Assembly (NCBI GenBank): GCA_003241685.1
Contig: QFPJ01000032.1
Location: forward strand, 1 to 34,488
Reading direction: 5' to 3'
From: Sphingopyxis macrogoltabida
Lineage (GTDB): Bacteria > Pseudomonadota > Alphaproteobacteria > Sphingomonadales > Sphingomonadaceae
Length of the DNA: 34,488 nucleotides
Under the pieces are notes generated by a model that was given only the letters and a program-made list of their open reading frames with translations, had not been told where the DNA came from and did no database searches. Positions 15,615 to 23,264 of this stretch are shown one piece after another; position 1 is the first letter of the stretch; each line of letters opens with the position of its first letter. The position numbers were made by a program, and so were the translations under genes.

Positions 15615-16079
15615 ATGCGCAAGACCATGATCCTGATGGCGGCCGGCACCGCCTTCCTTGCCACCCCCGCGCTCGCCCAGCTCGTCGGCGGCGCCGTCGA
15701 TGCCACCGTCGGCGCCGGCGCCAATCTCGGCCAGACGGCCGGCGACGTGACCCAATCGGTGACGAAGCCCGTCGGCGAGGTCGTCGATCGCACCGACGGC
15801 GCGGTCAACGGCACGCTGGACAACGCCAAGCTGACGCTCGCCACCCGCGAACAGGTCCGCGCCGGCGCACAGGTCAGCGACGCGGCCGGCAACAGCGTCG
15901 GCACCGTGCAGAGCGTCGATGGCGATCAGGCGATCGTCGTCGATGGCGGAAAGCTCTATAATGTCCCGCTGTCGTCGCTCTATTCGAACGCCGCCGATGC
16001 GGCGGGCGGGCTGGTGACGAAGCTGCCCAAGGCCGATATCGAGGCGCGCGTGGCCGCCGATGCGGAAGCCGGCCGCTAA
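15615..16079 (+). CDS. Exported protein with PRC-barrel-like segment
   Basis: 154 residues with a signal peptide (MRKTMILMAAGTAFLATPALAQ, cleavage after ALA) and a Gly/Ala/Thr-rich mature N-terminus. Residues about 85-125 (VRAGAQVSDAAGNSVGTVQS and then AIVVDGGKLYNVPLSSLY) show the beta pattern of PRC-barrel/DUF2171-like modules, as in the gene at 17904. AGGA lies about 8 bases before the ATG. It probably resides in the periplasm or at the outer membrane surface. A strong terminator follows. The function is unknown. Confidence 0.88.
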   Translation: MRKTMILMAAGTAFLATPALAQLVGGAVDATVGAGANLGQTAGDVTQSVTKPVGEVVDRTDGAVNGTLDNAKLTLATREQVRAGAQVSDAAGNSVGTVQSVDGDQAIVVDGGKLYNVPLSSLYSNAADAAGGLVTKLPKADIEARVAADAEAGR

Positions 16080-16134
16080 GCCGCTTCCTGCTGTTTTACC
16101 GAACGCCCGTGGGTCGCGGTCGATCGGTCAAGGG

Positions 16135-16163
16135 ACGGGGCCGGGTCAATCCGGCCCCGTTTT
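16135..16163 (+). terminator. Terminator overlapping the stop of the convergent sulfatase gene
   Basis: ACGGGGCCGG, GTCAAT and CCGGCCCCGT form a 10-bp stem followed by TTTT, ending the exported-protein gene. The loop contains the stop codon (16146-16148) of the convergent gene, so the two transcripts overlap here. Confidence 0.88.
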
Positions 16164-17768
16164 CCGTCCGGCGGACGTGCCGGGAAAATCCGGGCCGGCG
16201 GTGATGCCGATCGTCCCGCCGGCGCGCAGCGGCACCGCGTTGCGGTCGAACCAGACATAGCGCGCGGTCGGCGCGGTCAGGTCGGCATCATAGAGCGCGG
16301 CGGCGCGCGCCGGGTCATAGCCCATCCACCCCAGCGTCGCGGGAAAGATCTGGCTGACCGAATGGCCGCGCCGCGGCGCATCGACATAGCGCGCGGCAAG
16401 CGCGGGCGGCAGGAAGGCGATCAGGGGCACGCGAAACTCGTCGGCCACCGCATCGCGGCTGCAATGCGGCAGCGCGCCGGACGCCAGATTCTGTCCATGG
16501 TCGGACGTATAAACCACCGCCACCGCGCCGCGATCGACCCCGGCGAGCAGCCGCTCGAAAAAGCGCGCCTTCGACCATTTGAGCGCCGTGTCATATTGCA
16601 CCGCGACCGGGCTGTCCGCCGGGATCGCGCCGGGCGGATAATGGTCGCGATACTGGAAATGCACCCCGCGCAGCACGGCGATGGTAAAGCTTTTGCCGGG
16701 TCCGCGCATCGCGGCATTCAGCCGGTCGGCGATGCGCAGGTCGGTGTCGATCCCGCCCGGCATCGCCGCGAACATGTCGATCAGCGCGCGCTCGGGCGGC
16801 AGCATCATATTCTGCGGCGCTCCCGACGTCTGCCCGTCGATCATCACCGTGCGATAACCCGCGCGCCGCGCATAGCCCCAGATCGACGGCGTCCGCCGCA
16901 AGTCGGTGGTCGGCCCGGCGCGGCGCACGTCGACGCCCGACCGCAGCGCGATCTGTGCCGGGGCGCTGCAATGGCCAAGCGCCGCGGCGACCCCGAAATC
17001 GCGGTGCGCGATATTCGCCAGGCGGGGTTTGACGATCCGCGCGAACGGCGCCGCCGCCACGCTTTCGTCAATCAGCCAGACAATATGGCGGGGGACCGCG
17101 GCCGCCCGGTCCGGGAACAGCGTCGGCGCCGCGCGCGGCGGCGGCGGCGGCGCGGCGGCGACTTCCCATGCCGCGCCGTACAGCACCCGCTCCGCGCCCT
17201 CGGGCCACAGTTCCAGATGGCGATAAAGAATGCTCGGTGTCACCAGCGCCGCCAGCGTCGCAGCGGCGATGCCCGGGCTCCACGGCATTGCCGCCGCCCC
17301 GCGGGCGACCCGCCGCGCCGCGACGAGCAACAGCAGCGCGCCGACAAGCTGCCCGACAACCGACAGGATGTCGCCGCCGAACTCGCCGGCCGCCGCCCCC
17401 GCCAGCCGCGCCTCGCCCAGCATCCACGCCAATATGCCGCCGTCGATCAATTCGCGGACGATCTGTCCATAGCTCAGGCTGGCAAAGATTGACACGCCGG
17501 CCAGCGCCAGCAGCACCGCCGCCCAGCGCCGCGGGAACAGCAGCAGCGCGGCGGCAAGGACCAGCGCCTGCAACGACAGGAACAGGAAAGCCGTTACCGC
17601 GCTGGCGCGGTCGTCCGCCGCCAGCCGATAGGCGACGCTGTGGACAAGCTGGAAGCGATTGGCGACCGCATAGCCGGCGCCGAACAGGATCAGCGCCGCG
17701 ATCATTCGCCACGCCATGCCGCGCCGCATGCGCGCGCGCTCCTTGCCCCCGTCTTTGGCCATGGCCAT
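16146..17768 (-). CDS. Sulfatase-fold membrane enzyme (phosphoethanolamine-transferase-like)
   Basis: About 540 residues from ATG 17768 (ATG 17762 and TTG 17783 are alternatives). The N-terminal half has four or five membrane helices (MIAALILFGAGYAVANRF; ALVLAAALLLF; WAAVLLALAGVSIFA; LVGALLLLVAARRV). After a Pro-rich linker a periplasmic alkaline-phosphatase/sulfatase domain follows: HIVWLIDESVAAAPFAR, where a metal-binding Asp-Glu precedes Ser (EptA-type enzymes use Thr), ALGHCSAPAQIALRSG, and the metal-binding VYTSDHGQNLASG. It may transfer a polar head group to lipid A, glycan or lipoteichoic-like acceptors. The donor and acceptor cannot be deduced. It lies downstream of the DUF2171 gene but is separated from it by a terminator. 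Confidence 0.85.
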   Translation of the reverse strand: MAMAKDGGKERARMRRGMAWRMIAALILFGAGYAVANRFQLVHSVAYRLAADDRASAVTAFLFLSLQALVLAAALLLFPRRWAAVLLALAGVSIFASLSYGQIVRELIDGGILAWMLGEARLAGAAAGEFGGDILSVVGQLVGALLLLVAARRVARGAAAMPWSPGIAAATLAALVTPSILYRHLELWPEGAERVLYGAAWEVAAAPPPPPRAAPTLFPDRAAAVPRHIVWLIDESVAAAPFARIVKPRLANIAHRDFGVAAALGHCSAPAQIALRSGVDVRRAGPTTDLRRTPSIWGYARRAGYRTVMIDGQTSGAPQNMMLPPERALIDMFAAMPGGIDTDLRIADRLNAAMRGPGKSFTIAVLRGVHFQYRDHYPPGAIPADSPVAVQYDTALKWSKARFFERLLAGVDRGAVAVVYTSDHGQNLASGALPHCSRDAVADEFRVPLIAFLPPALAARYVDAPRRGHSVSQIFPATLGWMGYDPARAAALYDADLTAPTARYVWFDRNAVPLRAGGTIGITAGPDFPGTSAGRKTGPD

Positions 17769-17831
17769 GCGGCTTAACCGCAAGCCGTTGAAAAATCACC
17801 AATGCCGCATCGCCGGCGCCGCGCGCCCATG

Positions 17832-17866
17832 AAAAAGGCCCGCACCCGGATATTCCGGGGCGGGCC
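17832..17866 (-). terminator. Terminator after the DUF2171 gene
   Basis: On the minus strand GGCCCGC...GCGGGCC, with inner CCGG pairing and a small bulge, is followed by TTTTT. It separates the DUF2171 gene from the sulfatase-fold gene. Confidence 0.88.
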
Positions 17867-17903
17867 AGGCACATTCTGTTTTGCGGTCCGGCGAAAAGCC
17901 GGC

Positions 17904-18143
17904 TTATTCGGATTCCTCGAACAGGTCGACGGCATTGGCGGCATTCGCCGACAGGCGAACGGTGTCGCCTTCGACCGCCGCGACCAGACCGGCGGGCAGG
18001 TAATGATGCTTGCCGTCGACACTGTCGGCGCGGGTCAGCTTGATGCGTTCGCCATCGAGATGGTCGACGGTGCCGACATGGACGCCGTCGGCACCGATGA
18101 CGGTCATGTCTTCCTTGATCGCACTATGGTCATGCTCAGCCAT
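17904..18143 (-). CDS. DUF2171 domain protein
   Basis: 79 residues that form a single PRC-barrel-like DUF2171 domain: IKEDMTVIGADGVHVGTVDH, ERIKLTRADSVDGKHHYLP and AVEGDTVRLSANAANAV. It is cytoplasmic and acidic, of unknown biochemical role; such proteins are common in sphingomonads. The ATG at 18141-18143 follows GGAG at a spacing of 7, so the longer reading frame upstream (to 18224) should be ignored. It diverges from the exported-protein gene at 18282. Confidence 0.9.
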   Translation of the reverse strand: MAEHDHSAIKEDMTVIGADGVHVGTVDHLDGERIKLTRADSVDGKHHYLPAGLVAAVEGDTVRLSANAANAVDLFEESE

Positions 18144-18281
18144 TGTCTGTCTCCTTGCGCTCCCGAAGGGGGGCGATGCCGATGATACGCGCGGATGGGC
18201 GATTCGGCTCCCCCCAACCGGCAAGCCGCCCCAAAGACGCGCCGGCTATGCAAAGCACGCCCGCGCCGCTAGCCTCAGGCA

Positions 18282-18974
18282 ATGCGCCTCTTCCATGCCT
18301 CGCTCGCCCTCGCCGTCTTTCTGGCGCCGCTTCCAGCGCTCGCCTGTTCGGTCGCTTCCGGCTACCGCGTCCCGACCAATCTCGAACTTGCCGGGGATGC
18401 CGATCTCATCCTGCTCGGCCTCGTCACCGACGGCGAAGGCGATGCCGCCGGTCCCGAAGCCAGGCGGATCGAAGTGCATCCGGTCGCGGTGCTGAAGGGC
18501 GAGCTTCCCGCCGGGGCGATCCGCCTGCCCGCGATGATCGCGCCCGACGACGCGGTTCAACTCAGCAACCCCTATGATTTGAAGGACGCCCATCCGCAAA
18601 GTTTCGCCGGGGCGTGCACCCGCTATGTCTTTCCGCGCGGGACCCGCGTGCTGTTCTTCCTGAAACAACGGGGCGGCGACTGGCATCTGGCCGGCGGACC
18701 GTTCAGCCGCTCGGCCGAGGATGTGCTCGGCGACGACGCACCCTGGCTCCAGGCGACGCGCTTCTATGTCGACGTCGCCGCGCGGCCGCCCGCCGATCGT
18801 CCGGCCCTCCTCGCCGCGCGCCGCGATGCCCTGATGGCGCGCGGCGACGACCCGATCGCGCGGCTCATCGCCGCCGACATAGACCGCCAGCTTGCCGGGC
18901 CGAACGAACCGCTGCGCGAAGACCTCCCGCCCCCGCCCGACGAAAGCGACCCCGTCCCGGCGACGATCGAATGA
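18282..18974 (+). CDS. Exported protein of unknown function
   Basis: 230 residues with a signal peptide MRLFHASLALAVFLAPLPAL ending at ACS. The mature part starts with Cys (CSVASGYRVPTNLELA) and contains another Cys (GACTRYVFPRGTRVLFFLK). A strand-rich core (IEVHPVAVLKGELPAGAIRL, then TRVLFFLKQRGGDWHLAGG) resembles small periplasmic beta domains seen in bacterial secreted proteins with a netrin/TIMP-like look, an uncertain guess. The tail is Pro/Glu-rich. A LAC lipobox-like motif could instead mark it as a lipoprotein, but the positions fit signal peptidase I equally well. The FNR-box small gene follows. Confidence 0.8.
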   Translation: MRLFHASLALAVFLAPLPALACSVASGYRVPTNLELAGDADLILLGLVTDGEGDAAGPEARRIEVHPVAVLKGELPAGAIRLPAMIAPDDAVQLSNPYDLKDAHPQSFAGACTRYVFPRGTRVLFFLKQRGGDWHLAGGPFSRSAEDVLGDDAPWLQATRFYVDVAARPPADRPALLAARRDALMARGDDPIARLIAADIDRQLAGPNEPLREDLPPPPDESDPVPATIE

Positions 18975-19010
18975 TCGCGGCGGGGGTGCCGGGCTCATAC
19001 CCCGCCATTT

Positions 19011-19024
19011 TTGATCAGGATCAA
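19011..19024 (+). promoter_or_regulatory. Perfect FNR/FixK box
   Basis: TTGAT-CAGG-ATCAA matches the FNR/FixK consensus TTGAT-N4-ATCAA at every defined position. It lies 60 bases before the ATG of a 38-residue membrane protein. A promoter with the box centred near -42 would start transcription around 19060, consistent with class II activation under low oxygen. Confidence 0.75.
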
Positions 19025-19084
19025 TGCGCCGCGCCGCTCCGAAGCCCACTATCGCGTCATCACCTCACGACAGGGAGCATGACG

Positions 19085-19201
19085 ATGACGAGCCACCTTA
19101 CCCAATTTCCCGTTCTTCTGTTCGCGCTGATGATGGTCAGCTTTGCCCTGACGCTGGGCCCCATCGCCGCCGCCGACATCATCCGCAGCCGCAAAGCCTG
19201 A
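19085..19201 (+). CDS. 38-residue single-helix membrane protein under an FNR/FixK box
   Basis: Starts MTSHLTQFPVLLFALMMVSF and ends in IIRSRKA: a short polar N-terminus, one membrane helix (about residues 8-31) and a basic C-terminal tail, suggesting N-out/C-in. GGGAG lies 7 bases before ATG 19085; the ATG at 19079 is in frame but too close to it. The gene has its own FNR box upstream and its own terminator downstream, so it is an independent unit. The size resembles accessory subunits of terminal oxidases (CydX, CcoS/CcoQ types), but I see no sequence match and no oxidase gene in the window. Its role is unknown; oxygen-responsive expression is predicted. Confidence 0.75.
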   Translation: MTSHLTQFPVLLFALMMVSFALTLGPIAAADIIRSRKA

Positions 19202-19202
19202 T

Positions 19203-19225
19203 CGCCGCGCTTCGGCGGGGTTTTT
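19203..19225 (+). terminator. Terminator of the 38-residue membrane protein gene
   Basis: CGCCG, CGCTT and CGGCG form a short GC stem followed by GGG and TTTTT, starting one base after the stop. Confidence 0.8.
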
Positions 19226-19608
19226 CCCGCGGCAGCACTGAGGTGGTGCGGCGGACGCCGCATGAAGCGGTGGTCTCTCCCTTCCGCTTGAGGGAGGGGA
19301 GAAGAATAGCAACGGGCGCCCGGTTCCAGCCCTTCGTCATTCCGGACTTGATCCGGAATCCAATACGGCGCCGTGGTCATGGACCCCGGATCACGTCCGG
19401 GGTGACGATGCATGATAGGTCCGCAATCGGTCGTTTACGGCCAATCCTCCCTGCGGCGCAGCCGTGGGGAGGGGGACCGCGCCCGCAGGGCGTGGTGGAG
19501 GGGCCGCGACGGCAGCGCCATCGCCCCTCCGTCAACGCTTCACGCTGCCACCTCCCCATCGCTGCGCGACTGGGAGGATATACGTCCGGCTTCGGTCGTT
19601 TCCCGGCC
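19226..19608. repeat. Repeat-only intergenic region
   Basis: No gene was found. It holds a CTCCCT/AGGGAG hairpin element (about 19276-19300), an inverted pair of the CCGGA..TCCGG palindromes at 19339-19359 (ATTCCGGA, CTTGA, TCCGGAAT) and 19383-19403 (ACCCCGGA, TCACG, TCCGGGGT), and a longer CCTCCC/GGGAGG-type element from 19446 to about 19600. All look like dispersed sphingomonad intergenic repeats. The last part may end the FrnE-like gene transcript. Confidence 0.75.
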
Positions 19609-20295
19609 CTAGCTCGCCGGCGCCAGCACCTTATTCTCGATCACCCGGACGAAGACCTCGGGGTCCTGTGCGCCGGGAACCAGCATCCGGCCGTCCAGGA
19701 TGAAGGCGGGAACGCCGGTGATGTTGCGGTCGGCCCAGTAACTTTCCTCGGCGCGGACTATGTCGCCGAAATCATCCGACGCCAAAATGGTGGCGGCGCG
19801 CACCGCATCGAGCCCGACCGACGCAGCGACATCGGCCAGCACGGCATGATCCGACACATCGCGATTGTCGGTGAAATGCGCGCGGAACAGCGCGAGCTTC
19901 AACGCCGTCTGGATGCCGGTCGCATGCGCCTGCTCCGGCGGCTCCAGCGCCCCGGCCCAGGCCAGCAGGCGGTGCGCATCGAAGCTGTTGCGCATCCGGA
20001 AGCCCGGCCCGCGATTGAACACAAAGCCCAAAGCATTGGCGATTCCCGCCATTTTTTCGCTGTTAGCGCGGCTTTGGTCGGCGCTGACGCCATATTTGCG
20101 CATCACATGCGCCGCCGCATCCTCGCCCTCGGTCGGCATGTCGGGATTGAGTTCGAAGGGATGCCATTGGACGCGAAAGTCCAGCCGGTCGGCGAAATGC
20201 GCCATCACCTGTTCGAATTTCAGCCAGCCGATGATGCACCACGGGCACATGACGTCCGATACGATATCGACCGACAGTCTGGGACGCTGCGTCAT
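19609..20295 (-). CDS. DsbA-family FrnE-like oxidoreductase
   Basis: 228 residues with the DsbA/FrnE thioredoxin-fold pattern: VDIVSDVMCPWCIIGW containing the CPWC redox site, FELNPDMP, the inserted helical domain, then ITGVPAFILDGRMLVPGAQ with the cis-Pro loop. There is no signal peptide, so it should be cytoplasmic, like 2-hydroxychromene-2-carboxylate isomerase/FrnE proteins. The ATG at 20293-20295 is preceded by GGAG at a spacing of 6; the in-frame upstream ATGs are less likely. The substrate is unknown; thiol-disulfide chemistry or glutathione-dependent isomerisation are the family options. A 46-residue charged protein gene is just upstream on the same strand. Confidence 0.92.
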   Translation of the reverse strand: MTQRPRLSVDIVSDVMCPWCIIGWLKFEQVMAHFADRLDFRVQWHPFELNPDMPTEGEDAAAHVMRKYGVSADQSRANSEKMAGIANALGFVFNRGPGFRMRNSFDAHRLLAWAGALEPPEQAHATGIQTALKLALFRAHFTDNRDVSDHAVLADVAASVGLDAVRAATILASDDFGDIVRAEESYWADRNITGVPAFILDGRMLVPGAQDPEVFVRVIENKVLAPAS

Positions 20296-20339
20296 CACAT
20301 TCTCCTCTCGCCCCATAAACCCCGGCCGTTGGGTGCCCT

Positions 20340-20480
20340 TCAATCCGGCGCGCGGCGGTCCTTGCCCGTTCGCCGGTCGCCCTTGCGGCGTTCGGGGCCG
20401 TCATAGGCGGGGTCGTCCGCGACGCGCCGGTCGTCCTTGCGGCGCTCGTTCTTCTGCCGCTTGTCCTCGTTCGCACTCAT
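20340..20480 (-). CDS. 46-residue highly charged small protein
   Basis: Starts MSANEDKRQKNERRKDDRRV and ends RRTGKDRRAPD. More than half of the residues are charged, with PERRKGDRR and KDDRR motifs. A strong Shine-Dalgarno (GGAGG, 6-7 bases before ATG 20480) makes translation likely. It is probably disordered and may bind RNA, DNA or acidic proteins. It lies 44 bases upstream of the FrnE-like gene and is likely cotranscribed. No family recognised. Confidence 0.7.
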   Translation of the reverse strand: MSANEDKRQKNERRKDDRRVADDPAYDGPERRKGDRRTGKDRRAPD

Positions 20481-20601
20481 TTTCCGCCTCCCTTCGTGGA
20501 AAATCCCGGAAAAGCGCGACCCGTGGTCAGTAACTCATACTCGGCCGGTTATGACAACCCTTCTTTCTGGCCTCCTTTATCGCCTTCTTTCCGGCCTTCT
20601 T

Positions 20602-21015
20602 TCAGATCGCGGGCGGCACGGCCGGTTCGGCGGCGGGCCGCGACAGCGCCCACCAGCTTCCCACCATCAACAGCACGGTCAGCGCCTCGATGATCATCGC
20701 CTGAACGATGCCGCCGTTGACCGGATCGCCGCTCGCCGCGCCCAATATGCGCCCCGCGAGCGCGGTTCCATAAAGCGCCGCCGGAACCAGCAGCGCGCGC
20801 AGCCATCCGGGCACCAGCGCACCGACCGCGGCGGCACCCGCGGCGACCAGGAAAAAGGCCGACAGATCGGCCCGGATGGTGTTCGTCGCCACGCCCTCGA
20901 CCACGATGCCGAAGGTCTCGTTATAGCTCGCGGGATCGAACAGCCCGCGCACGCCGACGATCAGGAACAGCGTCGCCCACAGCAGGACGGCGCCGCGCAG
21001 CACCCAGTTGACCAT
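20602..21015 (-). CDS. Four-helix membrane protein, DUF4345-like
   Basis: 137 residues with about four membrane helices (LRGAVLLWATLFLIVGVRGL; ADLSAFFLVAAGAAAVGALV; LRALLVPAALYGTALAGRI; IVQAMIIEALTVLLMVGSWW) and a GLFDPASYNETFGI loop, the arrangement I associate with DUF4345. ATG 21013-21015 has GGGAG 7 bases before it, so the long open frame upstream should be ignored. It is downstream of mnmA on the same strand. After the stop a purine-rich segment repeats GAAAGAAGG-like units (20546-20600). Function unknown. Confidence 0.82.
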   Translation of the reverse strand: MVNWVLRGAVLLWATLFLIVGVRGLFDPASYNETFGIVVEGVATNTIRADLSAFFLVAAGAAAVGALVPGWLRALLVPAALYGTALAGRILGAASGDPVNGGIVQAMIIEALTVLLMVGSWWALSRPAAEPAVPPAI

Positions 21016-21092
21016 GATCTTTCTCCCATCCGGCGCCGCACCCGTATCGAACGGCCGGGCGAAGGCTGGGGCATCCGGACGGAAACTGCAAT

Positions 21093-22250
21093 CTATTCCG
21101 CGCCGCCGGCCGGATAGGTTTCCGCGATCCAGCCGCCGCCCAGCACCCGCGCCGGATCGGCCGCGTCGTACAGCACCGCCGCCTGTCCCGGCGCGACGCC
21201 ATATTCGGGTTCGGCAAAGCGCAGCCGGTTGCCGTCCATCGCCGCGGGCACCGGCTTTGCCATGCTGCGGACCTTGGCCAGCACCGACCGGCCATCGACA
21301 TCGGCCAGCCAGTTCGCATCGTCGATCCGTGCGCCCGCGACCGCCAGCGCGCGGCGCGGCCCGACGATCACTTCCTTGCGCGCGGCGTCCAGGCGGACGA
21401 CGTACAGCGGCTCGGCCTGACCGCCGATCTCGATCCCGCGCCGCTGTCCGACCGTATAATGGATCAGCCCGCGATGCGCGCCCAGCACGGTGCCGTCGAC
21501 ATGGACGATCGCGCCCTGATCGTCGGCATCGGGGCGCAGCTTGCGGACCAGCGTCGCATAATCGCCGTCGGGCACGAAGCATATGTCCTGGCTGTCGGGC
21601 TTGCCGGCAACGCCCAGCCCCAGATCGCGGGCGATCTCGCGCACCACGCTCTTTTCCAGCCCGCCCAGCGGAAAGCGCAGGAAATCCAGCTGCTCCTGCG
21701 TCGTTGCGAACAGGAAATAGCTCTGATCGCGCGCCGGATCGACCGCGCGGTGCAATTCGGCACCGCCCGGCCCCATCACGCGGCGCACATAATGGCCCGT
21801 CGCCAGACAATCGGCGCCCAGATCCTTCGCCAGTTGGAACAGGTCGGTGAACTTCACCCCCATGTTGCAGCGCACGCACGGAATCGGCGTGCGTCCGGCC
21901 AGATATTCGTCGGCGAACTGGTCGATCACGGTGTCGCGAAAGCGGCTTTCATGATCGTGCACATGATGCGCGAAGCCCAGCCGGTCGGCGACCGCGCGCG
22001 CGTCGCGAATATCCTGTCCGGCGCAGCAGGCGCCGACGCGCTTCGCCTTGGCGCCATGATCGTAAAGCTGCAGCGTCACGCCGATCACCTCGGCGCCGGA
22101 CCGCGCCGCCAGCGCCGCGACGACGCTCGAATCGACTCCGCCCGACATCGCGACCACGATTCGCCGGTCCTTCAGCGGTTCGGCGAGCTGAAAGTCGGCG
22201 CGGGCCAGCCCGGCGGGGGAGGAAATCGTCGTCACCATGGTTGCCGCCAT
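21093..22250 (-). CDS. mnmA: tRNA 2-thiouridine(34) synthase
   Basis: Puts sulfur on U34 of tRNA-Lys, -Glu and -Gln using ATP. The 385-residue protein shows the PP-loop VVAMSGGVDSSVVAALA, the nucleophile loop TPIPCVRCN, ATGHYVRR, the DQSYFLF motif, the persulfide cysteine in SQDICFVPDGDY, and the C-terminal beta-barrel part (GIEIGGQAEPLYVV). Two or three in-frame starts exist (ATG 22250, ATG 22238), and none has a strong ribosome binding site. The DUF4345-like gene follows. The divergent region up to 22768 carries no confident gene. Confidence 0.96.
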   Translation of the reverse strand: MAATMVTTISSPAGLARADFQLAEPLKDRRIVVAMSGGVDSSVVAALAARSGAEVIGVTLQLYDHGAKAKRVGACCAGQDIRDARAVADRLGFAHHVHDHESRFRDTVIDQFADEYLAGRTPIPCVRCNMGVKFTDLFQLAKDLGADCLATGHYVRRVMGPGGAELHRAVDPARDQSYFLFATTQEQLDFLRFPLGGLEKSVVREIARDLGLGVAGKPDSQDICFVPDGDYATLVRKLRPDADDQGAIVHVDGTVLGAHRGLIHYTVGQRRGIEIGGQAEPLYVVRLDAARKEVIVGPRRALAVAGARIDDANWLADVDGRSVLAKVRSMAKPVPAAMDGNRLRFAEPEYGVAPGQAAVLYDAADPARVLGGGWIAETYPAGGAE

Positions 22251-22768
22251 CTAGGGATGCGATGTCCGAAATGCCAGCTTTTCCGGGCCATGCGTCAAGA
22301 TATTGACGGGGATTAAGCTTCGCTAACAAGCCATGAAATGGGCATTTACGGGACCTTAGGGCGCTGTTGCTAGACCGGCGGCATGAACCTTGCCCCGTCA
22401 GAATTCCCGCAGCTCACCGGCGCGGCCAGCCTGTCGAAGCCCGGCTTCGACATCGTGCTGGCGATCGCGGGCACGCGTCAGGCGGCGGGGCGCACCGTGC
22501 GCATGCTGCGTGCCGAATCCGTTCGGCGCCGCGCGGACGCGGGGCGGCGCGCGCGCTGCGGAATCCTTAATGGCGATGCGGCAGCGGCCGGCGGCCCCGC
22601 GCGCGTCTCGGGCTGTTTCCTCGACTTGTCGGACGGTGCCAACGGTCTGTCCGAAACCGTAAACACCCTGTTTACCAGAGGGTTTCAGTCGATGTTGAAC
22701 CGTGGCCAGATAGATGTTGGTGCGTCGGCCCTGCCGGCATCCCCCGACGACGACAATATGGAATGATT
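22251..22768. promoter_or_regulatory. Long region between mnmA and sciP with GANTC sites and a palindrome
   Basis: I see no convincing gene; a 127-codon open frame (22383-22766) lacks a ribosome binding site and natural composition. The region has two GANTC (CcrM) sites at 22515-22519 and 22561-22565, the second followed at once by CTTAA; TTAA-GCTTCGC-TAAC near 22313, a poor CtrA-like match; and the palindrome GTAAACA-CCC-TGTTTAC at 22659-22675. This fits a cell-cycle-regulated promoter for sciP. Confidence 0.4.
22659..22675. repeat. Perfect inverted repeat upstream of sciP
   Basis: GTAAACA and TGTTTAC are exact reverse complements around CCC, 94 bases before the sciP start. The symmetry and size fit an operator for a dimeric regulator; none can be named. 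Confidence 0.5.
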
Positions 22769-23068
22769 ATGATCGAGAACCAGAAAATCCGGCCCGCGCA
22801 GGTCATCGGCCCCCTGGGCGAACCCTTGACGCTCGACTCGCTGCCGCCGCCGACGACGACCCGCTGGGTGGTGCGTCGCAAGGCCGAGGTGGTGGCCGCG
22901 GTCAATGGCGGTCTGCTCACGGTCGACGAAGCGTGCGAACGCTACGGCCTGACGCTCGAGGAATTTGCCGGCTGGCAGCGGTCGATCGACCGCAGCGGCA
23001 TGCCGGGGCTGCGCGTGACGCGCATCCAGCATTATCGCGACCTGTACGAACGCCAGCAGCGTTTCTGA
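22769..23068 (+). CDS. sciP: SciP-type cell-cycle regulator (DUF1153)
   Basis: 99 residues beginning MIENQKIRPAQVIGPLGEPL, then LPPPTTTRWVVRRKAEVVAA, a helix-turn-helix with LTVDEACERYGLTLEEFAGW and a C-terminal basic part. This is the DUF1153 family; in Caulobacter SciP binds CtrA and blocks transcription of CtrA targets in G1 cells. Conserved RRKAEVV and ERYGLT segments make the assignment firm at family level; the same role here is inference. ATG 22763 (two codons earlier) is an alternative start. A long upstream region with GANTC sites and a palindrome precedes it, and a strong terminator follows. Confidence 0.9.
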   Translation: MIENQKIRPAQVIGPLGEPLTLDSLPPPTTTRWVVRRKAEVVAAVNGGLLTVDEACERYGLTLEEFAGWQRSIDRSGMPGLRVTRIQHYRDLYERQQRF

Positions 23069-23106
23069 TCGCGGCCACAGCGCCGCACCGGCGGCAATGG
23101 ACCAGA

Positions 23107-23130
23107 GGGGGCGCTTCGGCGCCCTCTTTT
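23107..23130 (+). terminator. Terminator after sciP
   Basis: A GC-rich stem (GGGCGC, tetraloop TTCG, GCGCCC, extended by two pairs) is followed by TTTT. Confidence 0.92.
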
Positions 23131-23264
23131 CTTGTCGCGCGGCCCAGCTTTTTTGCCGCCCAACCACCTGGCATCGGATGACTTTTCCGGTTTGCGACGA
23201 TTTTCTTGCAACCCTCGCGTTCACACCGCGTTAAGCTCCCAAGTCAACCAACGGAGATACGCAC

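Noticed and set aside
22383..22766. 127-codon open frame upstream of sciP
   Set aside because: No ribosome binding site, an Arg-rich unnatural middle (RRRADAGRRARCG), and overlap with the sciP start; the region looks regulatory.
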